Below are positions 12,301-27,300 of a DNA stretch of 64,000 nucleotides, piece after piece. The stretch comes from Lepturacanthus savala. Taxonomy: Eukaryota; Chordata; Actinopteri; Scombriformes; Trichiuridae. Under the pieces are notes generated by a model, which saw only the letters and a list, made by a program, of their open reading frames with translations, was not told the origin of the DNA and did no database searches. Where the stretch lies: the NCBI GenBank assembly GCA_030544235.1, contig CM060477.1, positions 10,333,934 to 10,397,933 on the forward strand, given 5' to 3'. How positions within the stretch are numbered: position 1 is the first letter of the stretch; the number at the start of each line of letters is the position of its first letter. Position numbers and translations under genes: made by a program.

Positions 12301-15300
12301 TGTCTCTGCTTTCCGTGTTTATAGTTTAGACACTACGTCGTCTCCTGTTTATGTCCCCTTTGACTCTAAGGCCCCATGAAATGGACGTTGGAGAATAATC
12401 TGCAATGTTTATTTCAGAATCAGAAAGTCTTTCTTCCCCTCTGCCATCAGACTCCTCAACAGCTGACAGGAGTCTGCCACAAATATAACAAATAATACCA
12501 CTTAACTACCTCATCCAGCTGTGACTATGCCAAGAACATGCACTTTATTCCTGACTTTTTGCAGTATTCCTACCGAATCATTCCATGGACATTATTCGTT
12601 AATATCAGTACATAATTCCTATTTATAGTCTGTTACTTGTGTGTTATTTTATTCTATTTGATCTTAAATTTAATACTATTATATATATATTGATATGGCA
12701 TTCATGTGGCCAGCAAGTACGAATTTTATTGTACAGAGAAACTTGTTTCTATGCTGCGAAGATGACAATAAACACTTTGAATCTTGAATTTGAGATTTGA
12801 ATATTTACAGGAGGGATTTAAATCAAATCCTCACATTTGATTCACCTGCAAGAAATCGGGCTGAGCTCAGCACTAAACTGTTATTTTAAAATAATAACAG
12901 GGTTGATTAAAAGAACTTTTTTAAAGGCCTGAGTGCAGGATGAGTTTTCAAACTATTTTAACGTGAAAGAGAAATGGTATTTTCATAGATTTTGATGTAA
13001 AAACTGTAAAAAATGAACATTTTTGCGTATATAGCTCTGGAAAAAAATAAGAGACCACTGGAAAATTATCAGTTTTTTTCATATTTTACTACTTATTTTC
13101 ATTTGAGTCTATAAACTACTGACATTTCCCCCAATTCCAAATAAATAAATGATCATTTACAGCATTCGTTTGCAGATAATGACAAATGGTCAAAATAACA
13201 AAAAAAGGGAAAGAAATGGGGAAAAAAAAAATGCAGCGTTTTTAAAAAATTTTTCCAGAGTTGTATTTGGCATATACAGGAACATAGGACTAACTATTAG
13301 GACTATTACGCGTGCGTATCACATATGCAACTACATGCTAAAGTCATTTCACATGGAAATTTGTGCCATTGGTGGAACCCTTTGGAATTAAAGGGTAAAA
13401 TCTTTCTGCAATTAAATACAACATGGCAGGTGGAAGGGTGCCATAAAGAGTAGATGACCTGTTTTGCTAGACCGTATTCCATTAGGCCAGACCAAGAGAG
13501 CTGCTGGGCAACGGAGTCTAGTTCCTTTCTTCTTCTTATTTAATTATATCTGAGAAGGAGAAGGAAGACAGACCCCGGCTTCACCTCTACACGCCTTTTT
13601 TCATGGCAGATGTTTAACTTGTCGAAACAGGAAATGCACGGGTGTAATTAATAATGTTTATGATGGCTCAATGAGCCGTTCAAGTGAGCCAGCATGCACT
13701 CACGCTCACCGAAATTGTGCGAGGCTTATTTTTCATCACCACAAAGTTGCATTAATTGGATGGATGCACTTCTTAAACCCACACAGGGATTCAAAAAGAA
13801 TTGGGCATAGCCAGCTGTTAAAATGTAAAATATGAATTGAATTTCTTGCAAGCTTTCTGACAAAATCATCCCAGTGGCAACGTCAATAAATACAATCAAC
13901 GATTTTTTTACTGCAATCGATACTGTTAACATTCCTGTTGCTTCACTAACAACAATCCTGCACGTCCATGCATCATATGAGCGAACGCACAGATTTTAAA
14001 GCCTGTTTCGATCGGCCTGTTGACCTTGTATTGTACTCTCCGTGCAGCACTTTTAGCCCAAGACAAATTTCCTCCAGGACAATGAAGTTTATCTCATCTC
14101 ATCAAGTGTCTGCACTTTAACTGCATATGCTGGAACTACAGAGAGGCAGAGGAGGATTGAGAGAAGGAACTTTAAGCAGGAGAGGTGAAAGGTGGATCCC
14201 CATTAACAAGGTTCAACTCATTTCATCCAACCACTATGTGACAGTCCATTCAGAGAACAGCTGCTCATCTTCCCTAGGCAGAGCCGTCCGTGGCTGATTC
14301 AACAACGTGCAAATGAGCCACATCAGCTGTGCACGCGTACAAAAAAGAAGGCGGAAGCAAACGGAGTGTGCAACCCCGGTACGGTAATGCATTCAGCGGT
14401 GGACACGCCAGCGCGCTTGATAGTGTTTGACGTTTCCATTGAAGCCCCTTAAAGTCATGCGGAGCAGTGGACTGCGGCAAGTCTCCCGTACAGCAGAGTA
14501 GACCTCTCCTGAGTGAAGGATACACGGCATATCTGGCGAGTGCGCCGCGAATCTAGGTCAGATTAGAGGCATGGGGAGGAGAGGAGCACTTGGCGTATCC
14601 AGAAAAATGGAAATTCACGGAGCAGTCTGACTTGATTAACCGCTACGCTGCCTCCTTAGGAGTTTTTCCTTTGTTAGTCAGGTTTTTTTTGTTTTTTTTC
14701 CACAATTTCGCCAAACCCCTTTTAGGCGAGGGGTGACTTAATGCAAATTGTATTGATCCCGTTCGTTTTCCTAGATGAGATAGATAGGGAATAAATCTAT
14801 GGGGGAAAAATGGTAATGCAGCTTTCATTGACTTAATAATCACAGCTGTGAGTCACATTTTCCTAAGCTGACATGCAGGTTGAATGTTCGAGTTTTCTTA
14901 AATCGACATTCGGGCGCATGAGCGACCTGCCGTCAGTGAGCCAGGAGATATCGGGTATGTTTTCCTCTACTGCTTCCATTTGACCCCTGACCCCTTCTGG
15001 CAGGAAGCCAGAAGCGGCAATAACCACAACACCACCCCCGCCCCCTCTCCCCCCTGCATCAATATCCATGCCTCGGCTGCCTAGATGACAGCGCACCTGT
15101 GCTGTCTCTCAACAGTCAAATTAATAAGCCGCTTCTCTCTCCTCCCCTGCAGGCAAAATCCCTCCGGACCTCTGCGGCATCGCACCACCAACGGCGGCCC
15201 AGCAGGGCACCGCAGGACTCAGCTGATCCAGGACACAAAAGCCAACCCGGGAGTGATTGACTTTTCCAATCTTAAGAGGGTCAAATAGCGCGGTGGCCTG

Positions 15301-18300
15301 GCCGACTCGATTCAAGATTACTTGCCACTCATGGGAGAGGAAGCAGAGGTGCTGCGGATGTGTCTTTGCACACACCGGGAGCATAAGGTACAGTAAAGCC
15401 GGAGAAAGGCTCATCTTTCCTCTTATTACGCTGCTTCTCGACAAATTTAGGAGTAACTGCAGAGAACAGCGGGGGTTATAAGTGATACCCGGCCTATAAA
15501 AGGCAGCAGAGTCTACATAAATACGTGGTGTCAGTGGTCAATTAGTCATTGAAATGGAAAAACATAAAAAAGGAAAGGTTAACACGGAACGTCAAGACAA
15601 ATACATCCTCTTCTATTGTGCAGAATATAGCTTTCATGTTTTGAGAAAATAGCGAGAGACAAAAAGGGAAAAGAAAAGAAAATCATTTGAATGTAGCGAG
15701 ACATGCTCCATACGCTCCAGAACGGCATTTTTGCATACATTTTTAACAAATAACTACTATCATAAATGGTACAAATAAACCCCAAACTATTGAATGGAAG
15801 CTTTTTTGAATACCTAGCGTATTTTAGACACAATTTTACGTAAAATATGTTTTGGACATAATTCAATCAAACAGCATCTTCACAAATCCCTTCATAATAG
15901 TTTGATGAATGTGCTTGGTATCAAAATAAAACAAATAAAAGCTGTTATAATAGATTTTGTGAAAAAAGTATTCAGCAGGATATGCAAAATAGGGCATATT
16001 TAATGCGGTTTTACCTCAACCGCATATTTCAATTAGTTAATTTTGAGAAGTTGTAATACAAAAAAAGACTTCTGCAGGTAACTCACTGACTGTCTCGCTG
16101 GCTTTAGCTACTCGTTAAATTTATGTAAAACATGGATGACCTTGGAAAACAAAATATATGCGTAAGTGTGTGTTGAGCCTGGACTCACCCAAAGGAGTAG
16201 ACCCTGCAGTGCTTGTTTAGCATCCTGTGAGTCAGGCTGTATTTGGGGTCCAGGCACACACTCCAGGCTTCCTTGGTTCCCTCTTGGGCAGCTTCCCCAC
16301 CAGGCAGTGATGCGCAAGACACCTGGAAACGTGAAAAATACCACTCCTGTGATGCCATTCACAGAATCCACAATCTACACAAAAGCAGGCGCTATATATT
16401 AAAATATTTTTTTCCACTAGAGCAATGAGTTATTCAATTGAAAAAACTCTGTTTTCAAGGATCACCTTGCAATATCGCTTGCCAAGTGTGTATCTTCTAC
16501 ATCCTGTAGCGAAGCAAACACTCAAAAAGGACATTCATCATATTCAAAGACGTTGAAGCCCGTCTTTCTGTGTAGTTGAGTTTTGATTGTGTGCCAGGCA
16601 GTTTAAACAAATATTTCAAATTTCAAGAGTGGCTGACTGTGTCTGAATTGGCCTGATGTGATCTACGCCGCCTCTCTGTTTCTGCAGATATCCTAAAACA
16701 AATGCTATTAATCATTCTTACGCTGCTGCTGAATTTGACCCTGAGCTGGTATGACTGCTTGGACTTTGTTGAACTAAGATATAGATTATTCATCATGATG
16801 CACAGCTGGAGCTGGTGCATCAGCAGCACGGTCAAGTCTCTCACTGTTAACAGTAGAGCGAGAAAAAACAATTGAATGAAACAAGGACTTAAGGCTTTAG
16901 AGGAAATGACGGTACATACCACATCCTAATAATGTTTTTATAAAATACTGAAACACCTCCTATCTGTGTGCTGGTGCATGCATGCAAGACACTGACTGCT
17001 ATTGATTGGACAGCCGTGTCAGAGGTCATCTCTCTGAGTAACAGCTTCGCCAGGCACTGTGTCAGTCAGCATTATAGCTGAGGATGCTGCTATGCCCCCA
17101 CCAACTCTCTCCACCCTCGCCTGTCACTGTGTATGATGGACAGTTCCCTTCAACAGCTTTCTATAAACACACATACACACACACACATACTTGCCCACAC
17201 ATGCGCTTATACAATCTTCCTCTTGTCTTTGTCTTTTCCCTCCACACATAAACCCACACACATACACACGCACAGAGCTAATTCACTGTAAGATGAATGT
17301 CTGCTTTGTGTAAGATATAGAATGATCGTCATTTGGAGTGGAGCACTCTGTGTTCTGGCTATATTTTGTGAAGTGGAAAAAGAACAGCTGATATATACCC
17401 AAGCCAATTTCAGCATAATGCAACTGGCTTGATTATACATGCATCATCTATGGGTATCTATGCATATAGATGCATCGTCATAAACTTCTCGCAAGAAGGT
17501 CGCCAGTTCAAAACCTTTAGGCTGGGACCTTTTTGTGTGGAGTTTGCATGTTTTACCCATGTCTGCGTGGGTTTTCTCATTCTCACAATCCAAAAACATG
17601 CTGAGATTGATGACTCTAAATTGCCCCATTGCCCACGCCAAGTGTGAGTGTATGAGTGAATGGGGTGTGTGCCCCACGGTAGGCCGGTGCTCTGTCTGGG
17701 TGTATCCCTGCCTCTTGCCTGTAATGCACTGGGATTGGCTCCAGCAGACCCCCATGACTGATACTACTACAAAATACTAGTACTACAACTAATAACAACT
17801 AGAAAATTTCCTCTGGGCAAATTTTAAAAGGGCTCCAAGGGCTACTGCCGGAGTGTGTACATTATGATGAGCTTCTCTAGAGATTTCAAAAACAGCATTT
17901 TTCTCCCTCTGCGCTGGTCTCCCATTTGAGCTTCGACTGACAAAACAGTAACTCCTATCAGAAAATAGCACAAAGGTTTTGATGTGACTTGGTGTTTCTA
18001 CAGTAAATATTTTGGGGACAGTGGCAAGTTTAAATCAGAGGTCTGTTCCGCTTCTCTCTGAAAATCTTTGTATTATAGTCAATGAGGAGCAGAGACAGAC
18101 ATGGCCACACATAGAGGCTGCCCATTTAAATTCAATAAATCTCTCCGATATTTTGAGCACATTGTGAAAATCAGGACAGGTTTCTCTACAAAGTGGAAAA
18201 AAATAACGTGTGGACATTGTAAATTGGGAGGAGAGTGAAAAGAGAAAAATTCTAGATTTTTTTTTTTTTGTTCTCCTACACTCTAAGAGATGATATCACC

Positions 18301-21300
18301 CATTGAAGCACCAATATTCCATTCCATAGGCTTCCATTATAAACTCAAAATTTCTGCAAAAATGAGATAATGGTTAATGATTATAGGTTGATCACAACTA
18401 TAGTACCTGTCAAAATGTGTAATGCATTAATATACAAGACGTGTATGCAGTTTAGAGTTTAATGGGGTCTCTAGGTGAAACTATGTCATTATTTAATCCC
18501 ATTCATTTCCTATGAGAAATCTTCTGCAGTTTTTCGCATCTTACATCATAATAATGATAAAACAAATGCACCAAAATATGTTTGGGATTGAAAATTAAAC
18601 TGTGTCTTTGCGCCACAGCCTCAAAAGGGACACCAGGGCGGAATTTCAGGCTTTCTCAGCTCGTCAATATTTTTCAAATTATGAGGCTGAACATCTTAAT
18701 CGATTTTGTCGTAATTTAATACTGACAGAGGCCAACAAACAAACCACAACATTGCATTGATTAAGTATGAATAGAGGGGATGTGAGTTCCATCTGTATGG
18801 TAATCAATAGAATAATGAGTTATGTGCTTTCGGGCAAGACAAATGCTCCTTTGCTGAGCTGAAAGTGAGTCACCAGTGTAGCTCCGTCATGGGCTGATAG
18901 ATACAGGCTTTGCTCTGATATACATAACATAATCCTGTCAAAATAATCCACTTCCTGGATTTGAATAGTGACAACTTCTCCTATTATCTGTCTGTAAACT
19001 GCTGTATTCATTCTGCGTCTGGTTACATTATGATGGGATATAGCGGAACAGCCAATATCACAGATTAGAAATACGAAAAAGGAAAAAAAGAACATAGCAC
19101 AACAATAGTAGAACAAGGTAGAAAACTGAGCAACCAGTGACAATGAAGGTGAATATTCTAGATGTGATGATATTGGATAGAAAGCTTAGGTTTTGCGGCA
19201 TGTGAGGGCATGTTAAACTTCTTTTTACATAAAGTCACTAGAGTGAATTGTGCCAAAAACACAACCAGACAGTTTCCATGCTTACACAATACACAACAAT
19301 ACAGATCACTTATAATAGTCAGATCTTCCTGTAGCCATTCATTGGACTGTACATATTCTCTGTTAAAGCCACAGCGATGAGGATTCCTCAGTTTCAGTTC
19401 GAAACCTTAACGCAATAGTTTTGACATTTCAAGAAATATTTTTCTGTCTTTCTGCGAGTTTGATTTAGAAGATTGATCCTACTCTCCTGTTTGCAGTATG
19501 GCGCTAAGAGGTGATCGCATTTGTTTAATTAGCGGACAGCGTTTCGGTCGTGTAGATATGCAAGCAATCAACTTCTGTCTGTGCTTTGTCACACTGTCTC
19601 CTGTGCTCTTGCGTACGGTTTGTCCAGATGAAGCACCAACTCAACTTGAATCTATGTTTAACATTGTACGTCGCCCACAAATACACTAAATAAATCCAAT
19701 AAAGTTGGTTTTACACAGCACGAAGCAGTCGGGATTCCAACGGCGATCACTCACTTGCGGCGTTGTGATGTATTTGAGAAACCTCCTGGCTTCATCTTGC
19801 AGAGAATGACTGTCGCTGGCCCAGGGTTCCAGGTGTATGTGCCACCGAGGAGCCTGCAGGGAAAACACACACGCACAAATACCTGATCATTAACAACGAA
19901 AAATAAAAGGAAATTGAAAGTTAACTAAAGAACCAAAGAGAATCTTCTTTTAGGTTTCATAACCCGCTGGTGCGTAACCACTTACGGAAGTAGGTCACAA
20001 TGTGCTCAGAAGAGGAATTTTTTTCTTTGCCCACCTATAAGTGACATTTTGAAAACTTAATTTCCATAGTTATTTTAATATCGCGGGGGACTGTTATGTA
20101 TTCATATGTGTTCTGTGCTGCAAGCTGCAGATTAAAAAAAAGAATCCACTGTAAGAAGGTCCAGCTGTGTTTGACAGAGGCATAACAAGACCTCAGACTT
20201 CGCCATCATCGTCGGTTGCAGCGGAGCCAAGTGCTGCTGTGGGATCGCATTCCTGAAACCTGGCAGAGCGCTGCTTTACAGCCTGGTTCACTTCTGCAGG
20301 AATGTGTCTGCTTATGATTAAAGGGGAGGCCATGCAACAAGAGAGAGAGAGAGAGCAGGAGAGCGAAGGGGAAACGTCGCAGGGCCGTGATGATGCATTG
20401 GGCGGGTGCACCAATCATTCCTTGGGTCAAACACCATGGCTGAGCGTTAATCAGCCCGCGTTTAATTACCCCGGGACGCTCCAGCAGCTGTAGATGTTTT
20501 ATGGGCTCTGCAGTTTATTTGAAAAAAAAAGGTTCCCATGGTCATGCATAGGTAATTGTCGGTTTCGCTAACGAGACCGTGTTTGGGTTTTGTTCAGCGC
20601 TGTGGGCACATCTGCTGAACAATCTGTAAAGGGTTTGTTGTGGCGACATCAGGTCTGTTTAGGAAAATCACCGCCTTGGAATTCACTCCTGTGTTTCCCT
20701 GCCTCCTCTTCTCTCTCTCTCTCTCTCTCTGCACGCAGATATGCCCCAAAGTTCAAGAGGGGCAACAAAACTGGACTTTATAGCTAAGACACTTTTATTT
20801 ACTACCTCCCTGTTAAGTTCAATAGTGGTTTGTGTGTGTTCTTTGGGGATCATGCAAATTGTGCAACAGTCATTCATTCATTTAAAGACATGCTGTACCT
20901 CTATCAAAATCAGATTCACTTAAATTCAGTGCACTTCATCAGCTTGGAAATAGGCAAGTTTATTTGTATGGCAAATTTCAACAAGGTGATTCAAAGTGCT
21001 TTATATAAAACATTAAAAGCATCCAGATACAATTGAAAAACAAATGATTAAAAGGGAACATTTCAAATAGGAAAAAAAAAAAGCTGCTAAAATTCTAAAC
21101 ACACATGCACAGAAGGTACTTCTGTCCACTAAGATAACAGCACTGTTTTTTCCTCTTTAATGTGCTTGTGCACTCACATATATGCATGACAAACTAATGC
21201 TTGACTCTTTAATGCAAAGATATGCACTTAAAGTCTGTAAACACACACACACACACAGCACGGCTATTACTTATAATAGGACCACGTGTCATTTCCTCTC

Positions 21301-24300
21301 CCAGTGATGCTGATCCTGCTAACAGAGAATCAGCGGTGTCTCACTGCCTTTAATGGTTGCAGAACCGGATCCGCGCAGCACTATACGTGACCGCTTGGCA
21401 TTCAGCCTCTAATCGATTTGCTGCATGTCAAAACATCAGAATGCTCGCCACGCTTCGGCTCTTCCCCTCTATTCTAGCTGTTATTTCATCCTTCTGTTCC
21501 TCTTGATTTTCTCTTGGCTTTTTTTTTTTCCTCTCCTCCCAACACCGCATATCTTATTTCACTCTGCCACTGTCCCCCCTCTCGTTGTCTCGCTGCGGCG
21601 TCTCGGTTTAAAATACTTGCAAATTGAGTGGATGTGAGAGGGATGTTGCGTGTGTGGGCTTCCGTCTATAGCTTTTATTTTCTGCAATTTGATTTCGCCG
21701 CCTGTCTGTCCTGATGTGTGTTATTGTATTCCAGTGAATGCCTGAAAGCTGAGAGATGAGATTTCCTTTAGATTGATTTGATATTCCTAAAACACACACT
21801 CTCTCTTTCTCTCTCTCTCACACACACACACATAAATGCTATTTCTCTTTTCTTCGCTATGAAGAAGACTAAAAGGGAAAAAGGCATATTATGTGACTAG
21901 TTTTAAGAAGACATAGTGGCTGGCTTATATGATAATGAAGATTCTCAGTTGGGATATAAAAAAACAAAAAAAAAACAGCATTAAACGTAATCATCCCCCT
22001 ATAATGTGAAAATATGGCTTTTTCAGCCTATATTACACAACACTCGGGACTAATGATGGCTTAGTATATAATAAAGTTAGAAATCAGGTGGTTTGTGTGG
22101 TTGTGCAATCATAAGAATGTGATTTGAAGCCATGTTTCTAAACCTCAAAATATATTATGGGTGTCCTGTAGTAATATTATGAAAAATATTCGGCGATCTG
22201 ATGTATAATATATTGATTATTGTCATGTTCCGTAAAAAAACTCATTCATGTTACATTCAGTTTTTCAGTCACCTTCACACATACTCCAGTAATACTATTT
22301 CATAGGAAATTACAAATATATTTTATAAGTAGTACGTCCTTAATAGGGCAACTATCGATTATTCTGATAGTTGATTACTAATACTAATAGTTACTAATAG
22401 TAACTAATGGGTTAATCGACAATAGTTCTTACATTAGTTTTTTTTTCCATTGGATAGATCCTTTGACTGAGAAGCCAAAAAGCTGAAAGGAACATTTAAT
22501 TATTAATGTGTGTGCCATCACCATGATTGTGTGAAAAAGCAGCCTGATGCACACAAACTGTCCAGGAACTGTGATAACTGAATCCGTGTAGTTTCTGGCC
22601 ACTGCAAGCTTACCCTTCTCAGTGTTTGTTCTTCATTTCCTTGAAAGCATTTTGATCCACATCACATGGTAATAAACCACCCGTTATACGCCACAATCTG
22701 AAGAACAATTCAATCAATATTTGTCCAAAAAACGCGGAGGCCGGAACAGTTTCACACACAGGGAGACATTGCATGTTCAGTTATTTACATGTAGACATGT
22801 CTTTCTGCCTCCCGGGGACCCTGAAAACCCCCAGAGCTCTTGCCTCTGATCTGCCCTTTTCATCTAGTTACTGAGTCCTCTCTGCAAAGCTTGGCTGTCA
22901 AGACACATAGATCAGCCTGATGCAGGTTGGGACAGGATTACCGATCTAAGGGCAGATATTTGGGACAATGGACCCACTAGGAGGCTGCCATGTATGAGGT
23001 AGAATAGACAAGTGCAGGGAAAAGATAGCGGAAGAGTCAAAGATACACACACACATAGGTTTTCTGGAATTTTACAGAGGAGAAGAAGGAAGGAGGTGTG
23101 CATCCATGATTTTCTAGTTTAAAGTAATTACCGTATAGAAGAAGTGACCTGGAAAAATAAATCCAGCCTTTATCCAAAGACAAGATTTGAATTGAAACGA
23201 AGATCTGAAATTGTTCGTCTTTCTCTTAATTGTGTGCCAATGCACTCGTGCTCTCACTAAATGCTGAATCATCACTGAGAAGTGAGGAGATTAGTGTCGA
23301 AGGCCACGTTTAGTCAAGCAACAACAAGTCATCAGCACCTCAGGGAATGCAGCGGTAATCCGCGCTAATAACAAACAAGGAAAATCAAAAGAAAGTCACA
23401 CAGGAGTGTCTAAGCCTCAGTTGTTAAGACCTAAACCCTGATAGTCATTAGAACCACATCTCCAGCATGAGGATTTCAGGTGGCTGCATTGGAAGGATGG
23501 ACGCTGGAAACGATTATGTCGCTAGATTTTCTTAAGTAGGCTTGCTCACCGGTTTAAAACATTTAAAATAGTTTTAAAAAGTTCAATAATGTCAAAAAAT
23601 GTCAGTTTGAATATAAGCGAAGAGTGAAGTAAGATTTATTTATACCAAAAAAATCACCTCAATATCATACCCGATTGGCCAATTTGAACGGCTGCGAATG
23701 GGAGCGTGGGCGGTGACCATATAGTTGTGACATCACAACTTTACAGAAGTCCTGAAAGCTCATTTTAAGGCACGGTTCCTGAATACGGGCTGTAGATCGA
23801 GCATTTTGAAACATGCGTCAGTATTTATCGAACACCTAGACCTTCCTTATAACCCGAAAACAAATAAAATCGCGCTCTCTACAATATGGAACATTTAAAT
23901 ATTCGCTTTGAACGCGGAACGCTTAAAGGAGATGAAATGTCGATTGAAGTGTGAGTAACACACCGAGAGCCCTGAAAGAAAATAATGCCAGTTCACGTGT
24001 AAAGTTTCCCTTCAAGTAAACTGTGTATGAACTGTGGAGCCAGAAAAGATGAGGAAAGCTTTTCGTTTTGGTTAATCAGTGAAAGCAGACAAACTCAATA
24101 ATAGATGACGTATTTAATTAATCCTGAGGCAAAATTAATCTAATAACTCATTTCACCTCAGTGAATTTGATCTATCATTTGTTTACCCTGATACGTTCTT
24201 GTTTTTGAATGGCTCTGTTATGGAGCCATTCTCCACGGCCTGCATATCCTCATGAAGCCTGCCGTGTTTGCGGTTCTCTCGGGCCTGGGTGTGAGGGAGG

Positions 24301-27300
24301 TGTGAGCACGCGCGAATAATCCCCCGGGCGGAAAGAGGACGGATGGCTGCGCAAGAGATGAGTGCGGAAAACAAGAGAAGACTTTCCTGCCAGAACAATG
24401 AAAGGCGGCGGGAGAAAGGAAGAAGAAACAGGAGGCGCGTGGCAGGTGTGGGAGTCTCGGATGGAGGAGAAAACGCCTCGCAACCGTATGCAGGTCGACG
24501 CATAAGAATGCATGACGGCACCCGAGGGGGACGCGGCGCAATCGGTGCCGGTGTAAACTAATTGTCACCGGCGGATCACGATGTCACGGAGGAGCCGGCC
24601 ACAGGTGACCTGCTTCTGCCCGTTTGGAAACCGTAAGGCGACAGGAGGTGCTGCCAAGCCGGTGTCGTCTGTTGGTAAAGTGCCAGAGCGGCTCGTTGTC
24701 AGACCTGCTGCTCATCTGTTGCGATTGCTCTCCCACCGGTGTCCAAAAAAACACACCACCAGGCTTTGCAGTCCAGGTCAAAAGCTTTCACTTAAGTCTG
24801 CTGTGTTTTTTTTCAACGGTTCTGGAAACGATCGTTGACAGGCGGCATTTTCCTCACGACTTGGGGGTGAAAAAAAAACTGACAGTAACTCTGTGCCAAA
24901 TGAAGGTCAAGACATGTTGTGGACACAAGGGCATATTGTAGCTTACGGAAGCAGCTAGCGGCTGATCCACATTAACCTCCTGCTGATTTCTGGCCTAACC
25001 CTGGAGAAATCCAGGGCCTGTGTTGATATGATTCAGGGTAAACTTTTTTAGCTGTGTTATTCCAGTTTATTGACAGTAACAAAGCTTCATCCTCATAGAA
25101 CTGCATTTAAAAGCCGCTATATTACTTAACCGGTTAGGGTTAGGGGTTAGGGGTTAGGGGTTAGGGTTGGGGTTAGGGGGAGGGTTACGGTTAGGGTTAG
25201 GGGTTAGGGTTAGGGTTGGGGGGAGGGGTACGGTTAGGGTTAGGGTTGGGGCGAGGGTTACGGTTAGGGTTAGGGGTTAGGGGTTAGGGATTAGGGTTAG
25301 GGTTGGGGTTAGGGGGAGGGTTACGGTTAGGGTTAGGGTTAGGGGTTAGGGGTTAGGGATTAGGGTTAGGGTTGGGGTTAGGGGGAGGGTTACGGTTAGG
25401 GTTAGGGTTAGGGTTAGGGATTAGGGTTGGGGGGAGGGTTACGGTTAGGGTTGGGGTTAGAGTTAGGGAATAGGGTTAGAGTTAGGGTTAGGGTTAGGGG
25501 TTAGGGTTAGTGTTGGGGTTAGGGTTAGGGGTTAGGGTTGGGGTTTAGGGTTAACCCTAACCCTAAGACTGGTATACCTTAAATTGGAGAAATTTAGATA
25601 ATGAGGATTTTTCTTGAAAGAAGTAACAACTTCGCTGCTCATAAATCCTCTAGTAGATTTCCTCATCAAAGACTGCATCATGATGTTATTCTACAACAGC
25701 TGGATTGTACGCAACGTGCATTCTAATGACGTGATTAACGATAGGGAGCAGTATAATCGAGTCAAGATGACATCAGTGCTTATTGCTTTGCCTATTACTA
25801 ATTCATCTGGCTTTTATTTTTCTCGGCCATTCCTCTTTTTTTTTTTCCTGACCATTCTGAGAAGTTGGATTCTAAGGATGATTTGATCATCGTTGTCATG
25901 GTAACTATAGGGGGGAGTGGCGATTTTTACTTTGCGTCATTCGGGCAATAAATAGTGAAAACAAAAGACAGAGGAGGCTGTGCGTGAATTGCGATGTATC
26001 ACTGCGTAAGCCGACGGGCTTTTAGGGGTCAAAGGTCACTGTGAACTTTAAGAAGATACTACAATGTGTTTGAAAACCTTCAAACCAGCCTGATACTTTC
26101 AAGATAGGCTCCCGGTACAACATGATGCATACTGGATAATCACACAGAATCAGCTGTTTGAAGCTCTATCATTCTCACTAATCTGGGAGATGAGGAGATT
26201 GGCAGCCGGATGAGAAGCGGCTGCCTCCACTTCCTGCGGTGTCATCTCTAGTCCTCCGGCAGGCCCCCGGCTCACCGGCCAATCCCAGCTCGCTGCCGGG
26301 AGTACGGTGAGAGTGAGAGGAGCGGGTATAACAGAATTAAAGCGGAGGATTACGCTGATCTTTTTAATAAAGGCGGTAATCTCGGAGGAGTTTAGCCCTA
26401 GTCTCAAAGGCAGAGTGATGCTGTGGAGAGGAAGCCCGTGTGTGTGGAAGATGGAGTGAAAAGAGAAAAGGAAAAGAAATCTGAAGCTGAAGGACAGATG
26501 GTGTAATACAGGATGAAGAGTTGGTTCTAAAGACCTACGTTTGGGATTTATACATTCACAGAGAGCCTGACTGTGTGTGTGTGTGTGTGTTTGTTTGCGT
26601 TCGTGGCAGAAAAGGTAGAGAAATAATGAAAATGATTGATTCTAAAAAAGTCTGTTTAGTGGAGCTGAACTACCCTCTGAATACTGTTGGAGGGTTTGCA
26701 CGGCTTTGCCACATTACAGCGCACACATTCCCTCATTCATCACTCCGCTGAGTCCTTGGCAGTAGCATTATCTGCCCATGTGGCATTAATCAAAGCTGAT
26801 TGAAGGCCCGGCCTACGCCCTGTTCTCGCTCAAGTGCATCTGCAAACACCGTCACTATGAAAGAGAGCAAGAACCATACCAGTCCTTTGCAGCCTTGGTT
26901 TCATACGATGCTTTAACGAAAGACAAACAGACTGCAATTACAACACGTAAAGACATGTGGTTATATTAGGCGACAATCAGGATCTTTACTTCAAGTGATT
27001 ATCAAAAGAAACACGACTCAAAATCAAGTGTATGGATCGTGTGTAAAACGGAAGGTGGACTTTTAATATGTATGTCGCTGGGTTTGATTATATGCAGGTT
27101 TATTTATTTCCATAGCACATTTCATAGTTAACCCTTTTTTCTTGTAGTGCTGTTGAAAAAAGGGTTAAGCTATTAAATAATGCTCATTTAGTGACTACAG
27201 AGTACCTCATAGTTTTTAATCATTTATGTATTTGTTATATTACTTTTATTTTAAGGGTGACACGGTGGCGCAGGGGTTAGCGCTGTTACCTCACAGCAAG

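Larger units (their letters stand above)
10786..16188 (-). other. mettl24: mettl24 intron 3
   Basis: Intron of 5.4 kb containing TIR-element copy 2 (11105-11393), a LINE tail (12400-12787), a small MITE (13030-13265), a second LINE-tail-like scrap (about 13985-14103), and a GC-rich patch at 15000-15290 listed separately. A fragment at about 11461-11580 resembles common fish repeat text. Confidence 0.85.
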
